Shown here piece by piece: positions 13,668 to 25,081 of a stretch of 64,000 nucleotides of DNA (positions are counted from its first letter, which is position 1; each line of letters begins with the position of its first letter). Source of the stretch: Lentinus brumalis (lineage: Eukaryota > Basidiomycota > Agaricomycetes > Polyporales > Polyporaceae); the NCBI GenBank assembly GCA_001792895.1, contig MARA01000010.1, forward strand, positions 248,001 to 312,000. The letters are read 5' to 3'. Both the position numbers and the translations under genes were made by a program. The notes under the pieces were generated by a model. The model was not told where the DNA came from. It worked only from the letters and a program-made list of their open reading frames with translations, and ran no database searches.

Positions 13668-15822
13668 ATGGTTGAGATCTCGGAGAGCGACCTCAAGACC
13701 AGTCTCGGTGCTCTCATCCTAGGAGGGATGGTCTGCACGGGGTACGTTCTCAATTATCCTACCCCCACGGCGATGGCTCTTGACGTCCACCGGCCCTCCA
13801 ACGAAGACTCACGGGTGTGGTGGCCATGCAAACTACGCTGTACTTCCGTCTGTTCTCGAAGGATCAGTTCACCACCAAGCTCAAGGTACGTTGACGATTA
13901 TTCTTCCCGGTATGTTCCCTAATTGTGCGTTCCCAGGTTGCATCAGTAGCGTGAGTGCGGACCTTGGCCTCCCAATGCCATCCCCCTTCTCACTTTGGCA
14001 GGATAGCATCCTGGATTTGCTTCACACGGCCATGGTTGCCACGGCAAATTACATGTACTTTGTGAACAATTTCGGGGACGGAAAAGTGACTGATAACGCG
14101 TTCTGGTGAGTTCTCCTGTCTCTCGTTCACTTCCGAGTCCTTATTTGTGCATGGTTCAGGGCTGTCGGAGTAAGTGAACTCGTCGACGCACAATCGGACA
14201 TTCTGACGATGGCTGCCGCTGCCAGATCTCCATAGCGCTCACGGTGAGTTGCTCACGCTCTGTCCTCGGTTATTTTTTTCCTTCGCTTACATTGCCGTAG
14301 GCCGTGCTTACTGTCATCGTTCACTTGTGAGTGTGTTGCGCCCGGTCCCCGTGTGATGTTACTCACCGTAACCGGTGTAGCTTCTTCGTTTTCCGCCTCT
14401 TCAAGTGTGAGTACATTCCTCTGACTGCCAAAGAGACTCGCAGCCCCTAAGCGTCATTCATCAGTGAGCAAGGGCAACTATTGGATTACCGTGCCAATAG
14501 TAAGTTCCCTCGGATGCGTTCTACCACACGGCTTCAACGCAGATGTTGACCTGGTGTACAGGCCGTCCTCGCGGTTGCGCGCGTGGCCGCGGCCTTTGGT
14601 ACGTGCAGTCCTCACATCATCACGACCGCGACTCACGATTCATGCCCGAACAGTAACGACTGTGGAGTTGTGAGTACGCTCAAGTATCGAAGATCCCTGC
14701 TCCTGAGTTTTGCGTGCAGGATACGGCTGGGAAGCTTCTATGAATTCGGTGTGCACTTCCGAGTGAGTCATAGCCTCGTCTTCGGCCGGTTCCGCCACAA
14801 CTGATTGTGCCTCCAGTGGGTCTTCACCCTCGGCCTTGTACTATCATGCGTGGTCGACGTCCTCATCACCGCCGGGCTCTGCTTCTTCCTCCGTAGGAAT
14901 CGCACCGGTAGCGGAAGGTACGGCGCCCCATCCGTACATATTGCGTGCTTCGCGCTAACTCTCTCCATGCGCAGGTTCGATCACATCCTCGACTCGGTCA
15001 CCCTTTACACGGTCGAGAACGGACTCCTCACATCGTGCGCGCCACATGTCCTCTACATCTACCGCCTCAGCTAATCGCATCCTCTGCAGCGTGACCACCA
15101 TCGTTTCCTTGATCTTCGTGAGTACCCCGATTGCTATCTATATGAGAGGCACATGGCAGAACAGGCGCAAACGCTGACTGCGTCCCGTTTTGCCTTCGTC
15201 CCCTTTGTCTCATCCAGTGGCTCGCGAAGCCTCATGTCCTCGTTTATCTTGGGCTTCACTTCGCTATCAGCAAGCGTGCGTACTTCATTTCGATCCTGTT
15301 CGGGGCTCGCTCATTGAGATCCGGCCTGTTATCCTCACAACCAGTCTACGCAAACTCGTTCCTCGCTTCGTACGTTCCGATCTCCCCCTTACTGTCGGCC
15401 TGTTAAGACAACGGCGACGCCCCCGTGGACGATCCCTGACCGACCGATTCCATCTCCTCAGGATGAACGCACGTAAGATCCTGCGAGCTCAGTCCCAATC
15501 ACAATCAGGTAGTGGACACCGCCTGCCCGTCATCTTCACGAGCCGCATAAGACGACACACGGTGAGCACACTATAACATCCGCGCGTACGTATAGCTCGT
15601 CAGCTGACACCGACTGTGTGTAGGGACAAGTCGACTTCGGCACGGCGGTTAGTATCACTCCGTTGTCGTAGGAGTCTCGTTCGCGCCTGTTCTCCGCTGA
15701 CGTTCCGCATTCGACAGGTGCAGATCACCGTGGACAAGACCATTGATTACGGGACTGGCGAGTCGCCGGAACCTCTCTCGAACGATCGGAAACACGAGCG
15801 AGACCCCATCTCTGGTGTCTGA
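13668..15822 (+). CDS. DUF6534-type seven-helix membrane protein
   Basis: Member of the large basidiomycete family of seven-helix, receptor-like membrane proteins with a DUF6534 domain; the function of the family is unknown. The start ATG at 13668 precedes a first helix (LGALILGGMVCTG). Helices continue through MQTTLYFRLFSKDQF, LDLLHTAMVATANYMYF, ALTAVLTVIVHFFFVFRLF, VLAVARVAAAF, FTLGLVLSCVVDVLITAGL and VTTIVSLIFWLAKP. Family signatures are VENGLLTS before helix 7 and YANSFLASLNARK after it. More than ten small exons are needed, some under 30 nt, with introns of about 50-60 nt. The cytosolic tail is polar and ends at 15822. Three more members lie at 21.8-30.6 kb on the same strand; this copy is the most diverged of the four and lies outside the tandem array. 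Confidence 0.8.
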
Positions 15823-16878
15823 GACCCAGAGATGGCTGGTGGCCACGCCTTGCCGGCGTTACCCAACCGAAGCATCTGTCGCTCCCTTTTACCGTTCCCT
15901 ATCCTATGTTCCTTGTTGTTGATGTACTATGGTGTGCTCCCGAACACAGTGCTGTGCTTATATACTCCCTCGCTTCACCTCCTCACCGATCAGATCCCCA
16001 ACACGCGCGTAGCTCACGCACATTCGGAAGGTCGGCCGCTGGGACGGCTGCGAGATCGGAAATGGCCCCACGGTCGCCCACCACGCAGCCACCTGCCTGC
16101 TGAGATCGGACGTCTACCGCTGGCTTCCTGGTGAGCCTCGAGGCCCGGGGGCGTGCTGCGTGATAGCGTGTTCGCATCTGAGTTGGAGCTTCGTCAGACC
16201 CCCTTACGACACATCTGCCTATTTGAAGGCTGTGTTTCCCCTTCATCGTTCGGATTGCCTGAACGCGCTGCCACGATTCAGTGCATCTGATACGTCACGG
16301 TACAACCAGTGGATTCAAGTCGGAGGAAAGAACAGTTACATCTCAGGACGGCGAATCACGCTCAGGGAAAGGGCTCGGTGCGAGGCGCCCGGAAACAAAG
16401 GAGGGCGAAGGGACAGGCGCGTCGTCCCGAAAGGCCATTCGAGCGGTGTGCATCCATTGTATCGACGGGGACCCACTAGAACACCTTCATAAAGGAGCAC
16501 GGAGCGAAGAGGCGGATAGGACCGGGCGAGAGGGAATGGGGGACCGTTTGGGCTGCCTAGCGCGGCAAGAGTGCCAATTCCGGCACGAGGAGACAAGGAG
16601 GCGAAGGGCATCGAAGGAGACGCGCAGCTGCAGCACGCCGAACACGATATGTTTTGTGCGTGTGAGCAGCAGACGTGCAGTCCAGCTCGCCGACCGTCCC
16701 CGAGCTCCCGGGAGGTACATATGTGTGTGGCCAGAGCCCGCAGCGAGCCATCGCCATCGCCTGCCACTCGCCACTCGCGCACATACCTACCTAACTCCAC
16801 CTCTCGCATCCGCTACCGGCTCGCAGCCAACATCTGTCGCTTATCTCTGTTAGCTGGTCATCATCTTCGTCAGGCACG
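15823..16878. other. Intergenic, no gene seen
   Basis: No gene supported. Open frames on both strands are low-complexity and mutually overlapping. The last 80 bases are likely the 5' UTR and promoter of the gene at 16879. Confidence 0.5.
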
Positions 16879-17865
16879 ATGTTCTACACGCCCTCGCCTG
16901 AGCCCACATACTACCCCCGCCACCACACGTACTCACCAAAGTACCATGGCACGGACGACATCCACACATCATACCGCGCATCTTCGTCCAGCTCTTCCCA
17001 GTCGCGGTATCCCCATCCGTCCATGCGCCGCTCGCACACAGTCGGCGCACAGTACGTCCCCGGGTACGAGTACGGGTACGACTCGTCCGACGCCGAACCA
17101 TACACGCGCATGCCCCACACGTACGCGTGGGTCTTCGAGCAGCAAATCGCCGAGATGCTCAAGGAGAACGAGGAGACGGTGCGATGGGTGCACGAGCAGC
17201 AGCAGTCGCGCGAGACTGCCCGGGACCAGTTCGAGTTCCGCATCCTCGCCTCGGGCCGGCGCGCGTTCCCGACCTTCGAGGAGCTGCTCCTGCACCGGCC
17301 CGAGGTGCGCGCACGGTGGACAGACTCGGAGCGGAGATGGAAGCGCTGGGAGAACGAGGCGGAGGACACGTTCCAGGAGGAGGTGCGGCGGCTGCAGGAG
17401 TACCGACGGCAGACGGAGCGGCACCGGGCGGCGTACGAGCGGCGAAAGCGGGTCGAGGAGGAGCGGGAGCGCGTGCGTCGGGAACGCGAGCGCGAGCGCG
17501 AGGCGTTGAAGACCCAGAGGCGGGAGGCGGAGCGAGAGGCGGGGAACAGATACGAGGCGCGGTGGACGGAACTCTTGAGCTCTTCCGAGACGCTCGGGTT
17601 CCACGACATCCCATGGCCGATGTTCTCGCAGCCGCGGTCGTTGCAGGACATAACGCCCGCGAAGGTCGCGATGTTCGTCCTGTCGCCGCTGCATCCCGGA
17701 GAGTCGCGGCGCGACAAGATCCGGAACGCGTTGAAGCGGTGGCACCCAGATCGTTTTGGTCGGATATCCGCGCGCGTGGAGGAGGCGGACAGAGAGGCGA
17801 TCGAGGAGGGCGTGGGCATCGTCGCACGATGCCTCAACGACCTGCTGGAGCGACACAGTCAGTAG
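16879..17865 (+). CDS. Intronless coiled-coil protein, NFKBIL1-like C-terminus
   Basis: Uninterrupted 328-residue frame. Residues 1-80 are Ser/Tyr/His/Pro-rich and disordered. Residues about 95-225 are a long, highly charged helix rich in Arg and Glu (RERERERE-type runs), probably a coiled coil. Residues about 240-328 form a folded segment: DIPWP, then ITPAKVAMFVLSP, then NALKRWHPDRFGR, then an acidic helix. The order DIPWP ... WHPDRF resembles the C-terminus of NF-kappa-B inhibitor-like 1 proteins and is J-domain-like, though the motif is HPDRF rather than HPD in a full J domain with helices I-IV. From this I infer a conserved fungal relative of that family, possibly tied to RNA or nuclear complexes. 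Being intronless among intron-rich neighbours is notable. The gene is certain; its function is not. Confidence 0.8.
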   Translation: MFYTPSPEPTYYPRHHTYSPKYHGTDDIHTSYRASSSSSSQSRYPHPSMRRSHTVGAQYVPGYEYGYDSSDAEPYTRMPHTYAWVFEQQIAEMLKENEETVRWVHEQQQSRETARDQFEFRILASGRRAFPTFEELLLHRPEVRARWTDSERRWKRWENEAEDTFQEEVRRLQEYRRQTERHRAAYERRKRVEEERERVRREREREREALKTQRREAEREAGNRYEARWTELLSSSETLGFHDIPWPMFSQPRSLQDITPAKVAMFVLSPLHPGESRRDKIRNALKRWHPDRFGRISARVEEADREAIEEGVGIVARCLNDLLERHSQ

Positions 17866-18195
17866 TGGCTCTATCTTATTGGTGAGTGTTCACTGCAGAT
17901 GACTGCACGCATGTACTCACCCGTGTTCGTCCCAGTTACACATCTATGCATCTATGCGATCCGCGGCCGAGACGTGGTGGTGAGGAGGAGGCCGTCATCT
18001 CCGGAAGCCCTGCTTCATGTCGCAGTATGCCGTATGCACTATGAACTCACCTGTACCCTTCGTTCGGAATTGCCAGGGCAATTCCAAAGCTGAACTGTGT
18101 GCCTGGGGCAATGAGGCACATCCGATGAAGGAGATGCATGAAACGAGGATTGACGATAGCGACGACAGCACGAGCAGCAATGCACACCCAGGAAC
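17866..18195. other. Short intergenic stretch, no gene seen
   Basis: About 330 bases between two convergent genes (plus-strand gene ending at 17865, minus-strand remnant ending at 18196). It likely contains both 3' UTRs. Confidence 0.5.
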
Positions 18196-19194
18196 CTAAG
18201 CTCTATACCGGCGTGTTGGCTGAACGATCCTCGCCATCATATCCTGGTGTGCCTGCGTTCGAGGCACAGCGAAAGTGACGAGCTCATGGCGGCCTTTGAA
18301 GACACTGAGATACGACCCCGCTGGGACGCTCCACTTTTCCTCGCCCGGAGGGATATTGTCTGGTGTGTAGCCATATGCTCTCTCCCACGATGAGAGCGGG
18401 CTACCCCTGGTGAATCCGCCTGGCATGTTCGCCGACGCGGGGCAGATGGCGTAGCCGCGGGGCAAGTTGACCGGAGTTTGCTGACGTGTGTCGAAGAAGT
18501 CGAGACAGAAATGCGAGTATGCGGCCATGCCGCCTTCTCACATGCGGATGATGAGGTCGGTGCCCTGAATGGGAACAGTGTACACGTTGTCGTCGTCGGG
18601 GCGCGGCTTCATCTGAAGCGCATTGAGTAGTTTGTCAGAGGAGTCGGAGCAGTGCAACGAAAAGCAAACTTACCCCAATCATTAGGACACCTGGGCCTGA
18701 AGGACCCAGTGCAGCCTCGGCGTCACGGTCATAGGCGTCCATATATTCCTGCATGGTCTCGTCGGTGGCGCCCATGGCACGGTGGTACATCTCCAAGTCC
18801 TCCTTGGTCATAGGCTCGTATCCCGGAGCATGCTGTACGCCATACTCATCTAACTTGCAGAATGTGGGAGGGTGCTGGGGTGCTTGTGCCATGACGATGC
18901 TCAACTCGTATTCAGGCCACTGGTTAGGACGAGGAGGTGGTCGTCGGAAAGCCGGTGAAGGATGCTAAGCGCCATGTTCGAGTTCCAACTACCATGAGCG
19001 CCTGCTACTGACTCACCTCCTACCCGACCTTCATGTCCATGGCTGCGTTCGTTCTCTTTGCCCGGACGTGCTCCAGTGAAATATCCCGGAATACATGCGC
19101 GGTCGGCGTCCAACACCCAAACATCTCGAGCGTCGCGATGATCCGACGTCAGCACCGGCGGGTGCTTCAGGTTGTTCCAATCATAGTCGTCCAA
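18196..19194 (-). pseudogene. Decayed gene of unknown family, in-frame stop
   Basis: A continuous minus-strand reading frame (ATG at about 18904, intron near 18606-18674 with GTAAGT and CTTCAG ends) runs through IQGTDLIIRM into a TGA at 18538-18540. It then continues in the same frame, without a splice, into EGGMAAYSHFCLDFF and on to a stop at 18196. The composition and style on both sides match, so this looks like one protein with a nonsense codon (a CGA to TGA change would explain it). Upstream, a further coding-like segment (18990-19194, LKHPPVLTSDH, VWVLDADRACIPGYF) cannot be joined in phase by any donor/acceptor pair I found. I do not recognise the family. Two separate small genes (18538-18904 and 18196-18528) are an alternative. 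Confidence 0.45.
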
Positions 19195-19562
19195 GCAAGT
19201 TGCAGCCCATCATCCGAATTATGCTGAGGCATCGGTTTTTTCCCGCAAGCCAACAAAGTGAAGTTGGTTCGTCAGTTGTGTAATCGTCGCTTTTTCGTAG
19301 GTCGGGCGGCCGAGCGCCCGCAAGCGCGACCCATGAGACCGCCACCACGGTCACTTGATCCTCCGCAACGAACGAGGTCATCCTCCGGCTGCGTTGACAC
19401 CATTCCGAATTTCATGTTCGCGTATAACGGGACTCAGGAACGCCGTCTCCAGTCCATTACTCTTCCCCTTCCCTCACGAGCCTCCCGAGCAACGACATCG
19501 ATCCCACGCCGCCGCACGCCGAGCACACCTTCTGAGTCCGACCTCCCCTGTTCACACTCATT
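19195..19562. other. Promoter side of the carrier gene
   Basis: About 370 bases without a gene, between a minus-strand remnant and the plus-strand carrier gene. The last 120 bases are C/T-rich, as often seen before fungal start codons. Confidence 0.5.
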
Positions 19563-21055
19563 ATGACATCTGTTCCGGCTACCCTCACAGTGACGCCTCT
19601 TGAGGAGAAGGTATCCGTTGTCGAAGAGAAGACTGAGGACTCGCAGTATGCGCTCAAGTTCGCTGGCGCCGCGATCAGTAGTAAGTTGCATGCATGGTTG
19701 ACGTGTCCACCATGTGGCTTGGCTGACGTCCTTCAGATATGGCCTCGTCAGCGTTTTGCAACCCAACGGACATGTAGGTCTAGTAGAAGTGCACAACTTT
19801 GGTTTCTGCTGACCATCCTCCTATTAGTGTCAAGGTGCGATGACTTCGCGCAATTTTCGGCGCACGGCTGAACGGCAAATCCGTCAGGTCCGACAGCAGC
19901 TGCGAACGCAGAGTATGTGCTTGGCTCGATATTCCTCGCACAGGAATGTCTGATAGTTTGTCTAGCACCAGGAGCTCGCGGAAACGCCTTCTGGTCCGTC
20001 GGGGTGGACATGGCGCGGACGGAGGGCGTCTTGAGCCTTGGCGGAGGCATATCCGCGAGCATGCTGCGAGAGCTCGTGTACTCTGGCATCCGTATGGGGA
20101 CATACGAATACTTCAAAGACACGTCAGTGCTATCCCCGGCAGGTTCCCTGCATGGCTAAGTCGGACGTTTGTTTCAGGCTACACGATGCCTCAAATGGTG
20201 CCCTGACGCGCGAAGGGCTCACCTTGAAGATCGCAGCTGCAAGCATCGCAGCGACGATCGGCAGCGCACTGGCGAATCCCGCCGATCTTGTCAAGGGTGA
20301 GGCTCTTCGTCGGCCACACCCGGGTCTGCGCTGCTCGCGGCTGACTTCATCGTACAGTTCGTATGCAGGCGTATTACCCCAATGGGAGTCCATACCGGAA
20401 CATGCGACACGCGTTCGCGTCGATATGGCAAGACGGTGCGCATAAGGCCGTCGCAGCGGGTGCTTCTCCGATATCCGGCGGCTTGCAAGCGCTATACCGC
20501 GGTGTGGAGGCGACGACCATCCGAGGGATTGTCCTTTCCGCGACCCAGATCTGCTCGTATGACCAGATCAAGCAGTCGCTGAAGAAGCGGGGCGTCATGC
20601 AAGAGGGTGTCCCTTTGCACTTCGTCGCTAGCACGTTCGCTGGGTGAGCGGTGCGCGGAAACCACAGGGCGATGCTGAGGCTGACTTCCACGATGCACAG
20701 GTTCTTCTGCTCGGTGACGTCGAACCCGGTGGGTGAGTAGCTCCATCTTTCTGAGATGTGTCCTGGATCATGATGTTCTGACGCACGAGCGCAGATGTGG
20801 TGAAAGTGCGGCTGATGAACGACAAGACGCACCAGTACAAAGGAGCGTTCGACTGCGTCAGGCAGGTCATGGTCAACGAAGGGCTGTTCGGGTTCTACAA
20901 GGGCTTCGGCATGTGCTGGGCGAGGGTACGGCGGCGATGCCATCCTCTGTGGGAATTTGGCTGATTTTGTCGTTGCGCAGCTCGGGACACATACCATCTT
21001 GACGTTCCTCATATATGAGCGCGTCAGGTATCTTTTCGGCATAGAGGCGATGTGA
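19563..21055 (+). CDS. Mitochondrial carrier family protein (SLC25 type)
   Basis: Six-helix transporter of the mitochondrial inner membrane. All three signature repeats are visible: NPTDIVKVR, NPADLVKVR and NPVDVVKVR. Further marks are LRELVYSGIRMGTYE in repeat 1, YRGVEATTIRGIVLSATQICSYDQIK in repeat 2, and FYKGFGMCWARLGTHTILTFLIYE in repeat 3. The repeats lie in the region of dicarboxylate/uncoupling-type carriers, so I infer a dicarboxylate or UCP-like substrate class; the substrate is not proven. A TGA seems to follow the first VKV but is removed by a 53-nt intron at 19835-19887 (GTGCGA donor, CGTCAG acceptor), after which VRQQLR continues. Other introns lie near 19681-19736, 20296-20355, 20645-20700 and 20732-20794. 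The gene looks intact. Its last 430 bases are the start of a tandem unit repeated twice downstream. Confidence 0.9.
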
Positions 21056-21758
21056 TAGGACATCTCTTCAATCCTAGACATTTGACTCTGCAGACTGCTT
21101 TTGTCTATCCCGATCCGACTCGGAGGTAAACATCAACATGTTCACCGCCCGTGTGGACAACGCAGGGCGCCTCAATTTGCGAGCTATCCTCTCGACTCCG
21201 AGCCGCTCACTGAGGAAGCATAGCGACGCATCAAAGAAGTCGAGCTGCATCGGACCAGCGTACGTAGAGCCCGCTTGATTCCTCATCGCCGAGTATGCAC
21301 CGTGCACATGTTCCGCGCATTCACAACAGTCCTTGTGCGGCGGCTGCCAATGTGCCACACGGGTGGGTTTGGCAAGCTGACATCACTACAGCTGGATATG
21401 TACGTGACAGATTGTCGTGATCACATTCGACACTTCAGTGCGATTGAAAAGGTGCGTCCCGCTCTCAAACTGTCGTCATCTGTCCGTCACACACTAACGG
21501 TGGCATTAATTGGCTATTGGGGCTTATCGACGGGATGAGCGGCGATCATGAAACTGGTATCGTAGCCCGTGGACCCAGCGGTCGCTGCGCTCAACAATGC
21601 ATTTCGCATTGCCTGGCTATGCATCAAACCACTGGTGAGAGCGTCCGGCCATTCTCAAGTGCCCGGAAGCTGATCGTCGCTTCCGACTTTTATCAGTATT
21701 CATAAGCTGTCTCTGTACGTCGTCCCTCATCCTAGCCCCATCCCCTTTGACGGCCTCC
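21056..21758. other. Spacer of tandem unit 1
   Basis: About 700 bases with no gene. It aligns with the spacers at about 24380-25081 and 27690-28400, best around the landmark CTATGCATCAAACCAC. It should contain the promoter of DUF6534 gene 1, copied with each unit. Confidence 0.6.
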
Positions 21759-23951
21759 ATGACCACTTCTTCGTTCCCATCACAATTACCGGCTCTTGAC
21801 AACACTTTTGGCGCATACCTCCTCGGCACATTTTTGGGTATGCTGTAAGTCTTTCGTGCAACATGCTTGCCTCAGTATATTGCATCGTGACTACTGAGTG
21901 CCTGATAGGCAATACGGTGTCCTCCTGCACCAGGTGCAAGAATACTATTGGCTGTATCCCAAGGACCACGGAGTGCTGAAGAGCCTGGTATGATATCTCT
22001 CGTTCGAATGTTGTATGTCTGCTTCTAGACTGACGAGGACTCCAGGTAGCTGCAACTCTGTCAGTAGGCTTTCAGGCCGGACCGCGTGCTTGCTCACTGA
22101 GATAGACGCAGATTTCTCGAAACGATCTTCGGCGTCTTGAATCTTCATACATGGTGGGTCCGAACGTTATGCCGTGCATATGATCATCATCGTATTCATA
22201 CCGCCTCTACCAGCTACCATTACCTTGTCACGAACTACTTTGCGCCGGACGGGCTTCTCATCGGGGTTTGGTGAGTATATACCTTTGAAGCCATAGCGCT
22301 TGTTATTCATTACCAAGTCATACACGCGTAGGTCTATCCAGGTGAGCGTATCCCCCCTCCGAGAAGTTCTACACAGTGGCTAAGGAACGCCTCAGGTTAC
22401 ACCGATCGCATCAGTGAGTCCTTTCGAGAATTTCCGACTCTCAAGTCAGCGAGCCTTGCCCTCAGGCTGACAGGGACTGATCGTGCAGGCACTAACTGTC
22501 GTGATCGCGCAAAGGTTGACCGCAATCTCGCGGAAGTCTCTGCCTCCTGCTAATGACAATCACTTTCAGCTTCTTTGTTCGTCGGGTGTTCCTTTGTAGG
22601 TCTTATTTGCGCTTGTGCTTCAGTTGACTTTCTGACTAGAGGTGCAGTTGAACGTCGGTACAGATTCGTAGCTCTGATGGCCGTCAGTTCGCCGCCCTGT
22701 CCAAATGAAACCTTCACTTACTCTCGGATAATCTCTACAGACACTGTTATATACTGCGGGGATAGGCGAGCACGTTCTTGAACCGCTAGCGTATGGCTGC
22801 TAATGTCGGCTTCGTATACACGCAGCTCTCGATGCAGTTGCAACCGCGCGAGCGTGCGTCTTCCCACGCGACGTTGAACAGACGGCTAATAAGCAGTGCT
22901 GACCAGTTTCGTGGTGAAAGAGTTTTCAGAGTCCAGGGAAGTAACGGTTAGTATGACGTCGCGCTGGTCAATCACGGTGACTGACCTTCCCTTCTTAGTG
23001 GCTCGCGGCAGCAGGCTCGATAGCTACAAGTGTGGCTGACGTGTCGCTCACCGCCGTGCTGATCTTTGCCCTATGTAGAAGCCGGACTGGTTTCAAGCAG
23101 TACGTACCTCTCTATTGCCAACGAAGAGTATGTCGTCTGATAAAGGGTGTCCTAGCACCGATTCTCTGATTGCGCTCATTTCGATGTACACGATCAACAC
23201 AGGTGCGAATGATCTTGCTCGCGCACTTCCGTAAGCTTATGGGTACGCATTCAGGCCTCCTCACTGGGTATTCGTACCCTCAGACCTCGCGGCGGAGATG
23301 CACTGAACCTGTGATTATAGGATCCTTCATGTCCTATTGTGGATTCTCGTGAGTAGGGATGTACATCGACTTCTCAGCTCCTCACCCTGCACGGTTCCCA
23401 GTCCATCAAATACCCCATGAACCTTATCTACGCGGGGATCGCTCTCGTCAACACACGGCGTAAGTATAACTACTTCTTTGTAAGAGGCCGCCGGACTGAC
23501 CGGTGCCCATCACACACTGAAAGTATACGCGAACGTGCTCCTTGCCACGTACGTCATAGTATACACATCTCATGCAGCAACGACCTCACAGAGTCTCACA
23601 TAACCACAGACTCAACGCAAGGATCTCGTTCTCAAAGCGAGGTATGCACACATTCGCTTTGGTCACGGACTTCCCAGATTTTGCCGCGGAGATTCGGGAT
23701 GCACGGCGCCAGTCCGGCGATCCCACGAGCACACCGAGGGGCATCATTGAGCTCAAGCCGAGCGGGTCTCAGGTCAGGATTCGGGAGAACTGATCGTCTG
23801 AATTGGGATGTGCTGATATTCGATGTTGCAGGCTGGTGGCGGGCCGAGTGACGCAAGCAACAATCCGGATATCAGTAGCTCGAAGGCCAGCGGGAATTCG
23901 GTGCGCGTCGATGATTCGGAATCGGAGGACCGCACAACAGCCATTGCGTAG
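21759..23951 (+). CDS. DUF6534-type membrane protein, array copy 1
   Basis: The start ATG at 21759 is followed by ALDNTFGAYLLGTFLGML (helix 1), YGVLLHQVQEYYWLYPKD, FLETIFGVLNLHT (helix 2 to 3), YHYLVTNYF, then a helix around IASALTVVIAQSFFVRRVF. ERRYRFVALMA, SLTAVLIFALCRSRTGFKQ, DSLIALISMYTINTGLL and a final helix and tail follow. YANVLLATLNARISF is the usual family mark after the last helix. The tail is acidic with VDDSESEDRTTA before the stop at 23951. About 12-14 exons are needed, and every one has a plausible GT-AG partner where I compared it with copies 2 and 3. Function unknown; receptor-like topology inferred. Confidence 0.75.
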
Positions 23952-23955
23952 GCTC

Positions 23956-24380
23956 TTGCGCTTCATTGCCAACATGTTCGCCGGGTGAGTTGTGCGGCGC
24001 GCACCGCAGGGTGACGCCGAGGCTGACTTCTGCTATGATACCCAGGCTCTCCCGCTCGGTGACGTCAAAGTCAGTGGGTGAGCAGCTCAACGTTTCTGAG
24101 ATGTGCTCGACATCATGATGTTCCGACAGCTGAGCGCAGATGTGATGAAGGGGCGGCTGTTGAATGACCACTCAAGGGAGGGTTCGACTGCATCAGACAG
24201 GTCACGCTCAGCGGGCATGTCGGGTTCTTCAAGGGCTTTGGCATGTGCTGAACGAGAGTACTGTGGTGACACAATCTTCTCTGGGATTTTGGCTGATTTG
24301 TCGTTGAGCAGCTCGGAACATCGAACTTCTTGACGTTCCTCATCGCCGAGCAACTTAGGTATCCTTTCGGCATACATGCA
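23956..24380 (+). pseudogene. Carrier gene 3' fragment in unit 2
   Basis: Matches the last three exons and introns of the carrier gene (20620-21055) but lacks the first two thirds of the gene. The signature is broken: the frame after the VDVVK region is shifted, and internal stops occur (for example TGA after GGCATGTGC). It cannot encode a six-helix carrier. Confidence 0.8.
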
Positions 24381-25081
24381 ATGCAATCGGACAGTCCCCA
24401 GAATTTTACAAACCGTCCTTCCGTAGAGCGCTTCGCTCTATCACGATTCGAGGTGAGCATCCACACGGTCGACGACCACATGGATAGCGCCGGATGCTCC
24501 GAACCCGCGACCTATCCCCGAATCCCAGCCGCCCGACGAAGAGGCATGGCCGTATATCAGAGAAGTCGAGCTATTCTGGAGTGGCTGATATGTTACAGGG
24601 TGCGCCCAGTTCTTCGTCGCCCGCCCAAGCAAGAATTCCGCGTCTTCTGGACCATCTCGTGGTCCTCATGAGCGCAGCCCCATGGCCGCCATATCTCTCA
24701 TGCGATGGGCCCGTCGACATCTTACTTACTCTAGCTGGATGAGCGACAGTCCTACGACACAATATCGACCTCGATGATACGACCGGCCGGGCCCATCGGG
24801 GTGTCTAGCGTAGCCCATGTGGCATGCCAAGATCACAACGAATGAACGGGCTCTTCGAGTCCATGAGATGTGCGGCGATGAGGGGTCACTATCGGGTTTC
24901 CGCATCGTGGACCCACATACGTGCCCAGCGCTGCGCCCAGTCGTGTTCGTCGGACTGCCTCGCTATGCATCAAACCACAGGTGAGAGCGTCCGGCCGTCT
25001 CTGGTGCCCGACGCCCATACTGACTTGGGGGGGATTCATAAAGCACCTGTGAGTCCTTGCGTTCTCCCAGCGACGACCCCC
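24381..25081. other. Spacer of tandem unit 2
   Basis: Non-coding spacer homologous to the spacers of units 1 and 3. No independent gene seen. Confidence 0.6.

Larger units (their letters stand above)
20620..23955 (+). repeat. Tandem unit 1 (carrier 3' end + DUF6534 gene)
   Basis: First of three head-to-tail units of about 3.3 kb. It begins inside the carrier exon that ends ASTFAG and ends just after the stop of the first array DUF6534 gene. The same order of carrier 3' end, spacer and DUF6534 gene recurs at about 23956 and 27286. Alignable landmarks include GTTCGC(T/C)GGGTGAG, TCTGAGATGTG, CATGATGTTC, CTATGCATCAAACCAC and GACAACAC(T)TTTGGCGCATACCT. Confidence 0.85.

Noticed and set aside
16571..17509. 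312-codon plus-strand frame rich in Arg/Ser/Thr
   Set aside because: Out-of-frame shadow of the intronless gene at 16879-17865.
19831..19890. Apparent premature TGA in the mitochondrial carrier just after the first VKV
   Set aside because: A 53-nt GT-AG intron (19835-19887) removes it and restores VKVRQQLR in phase, so the carrier is intact.
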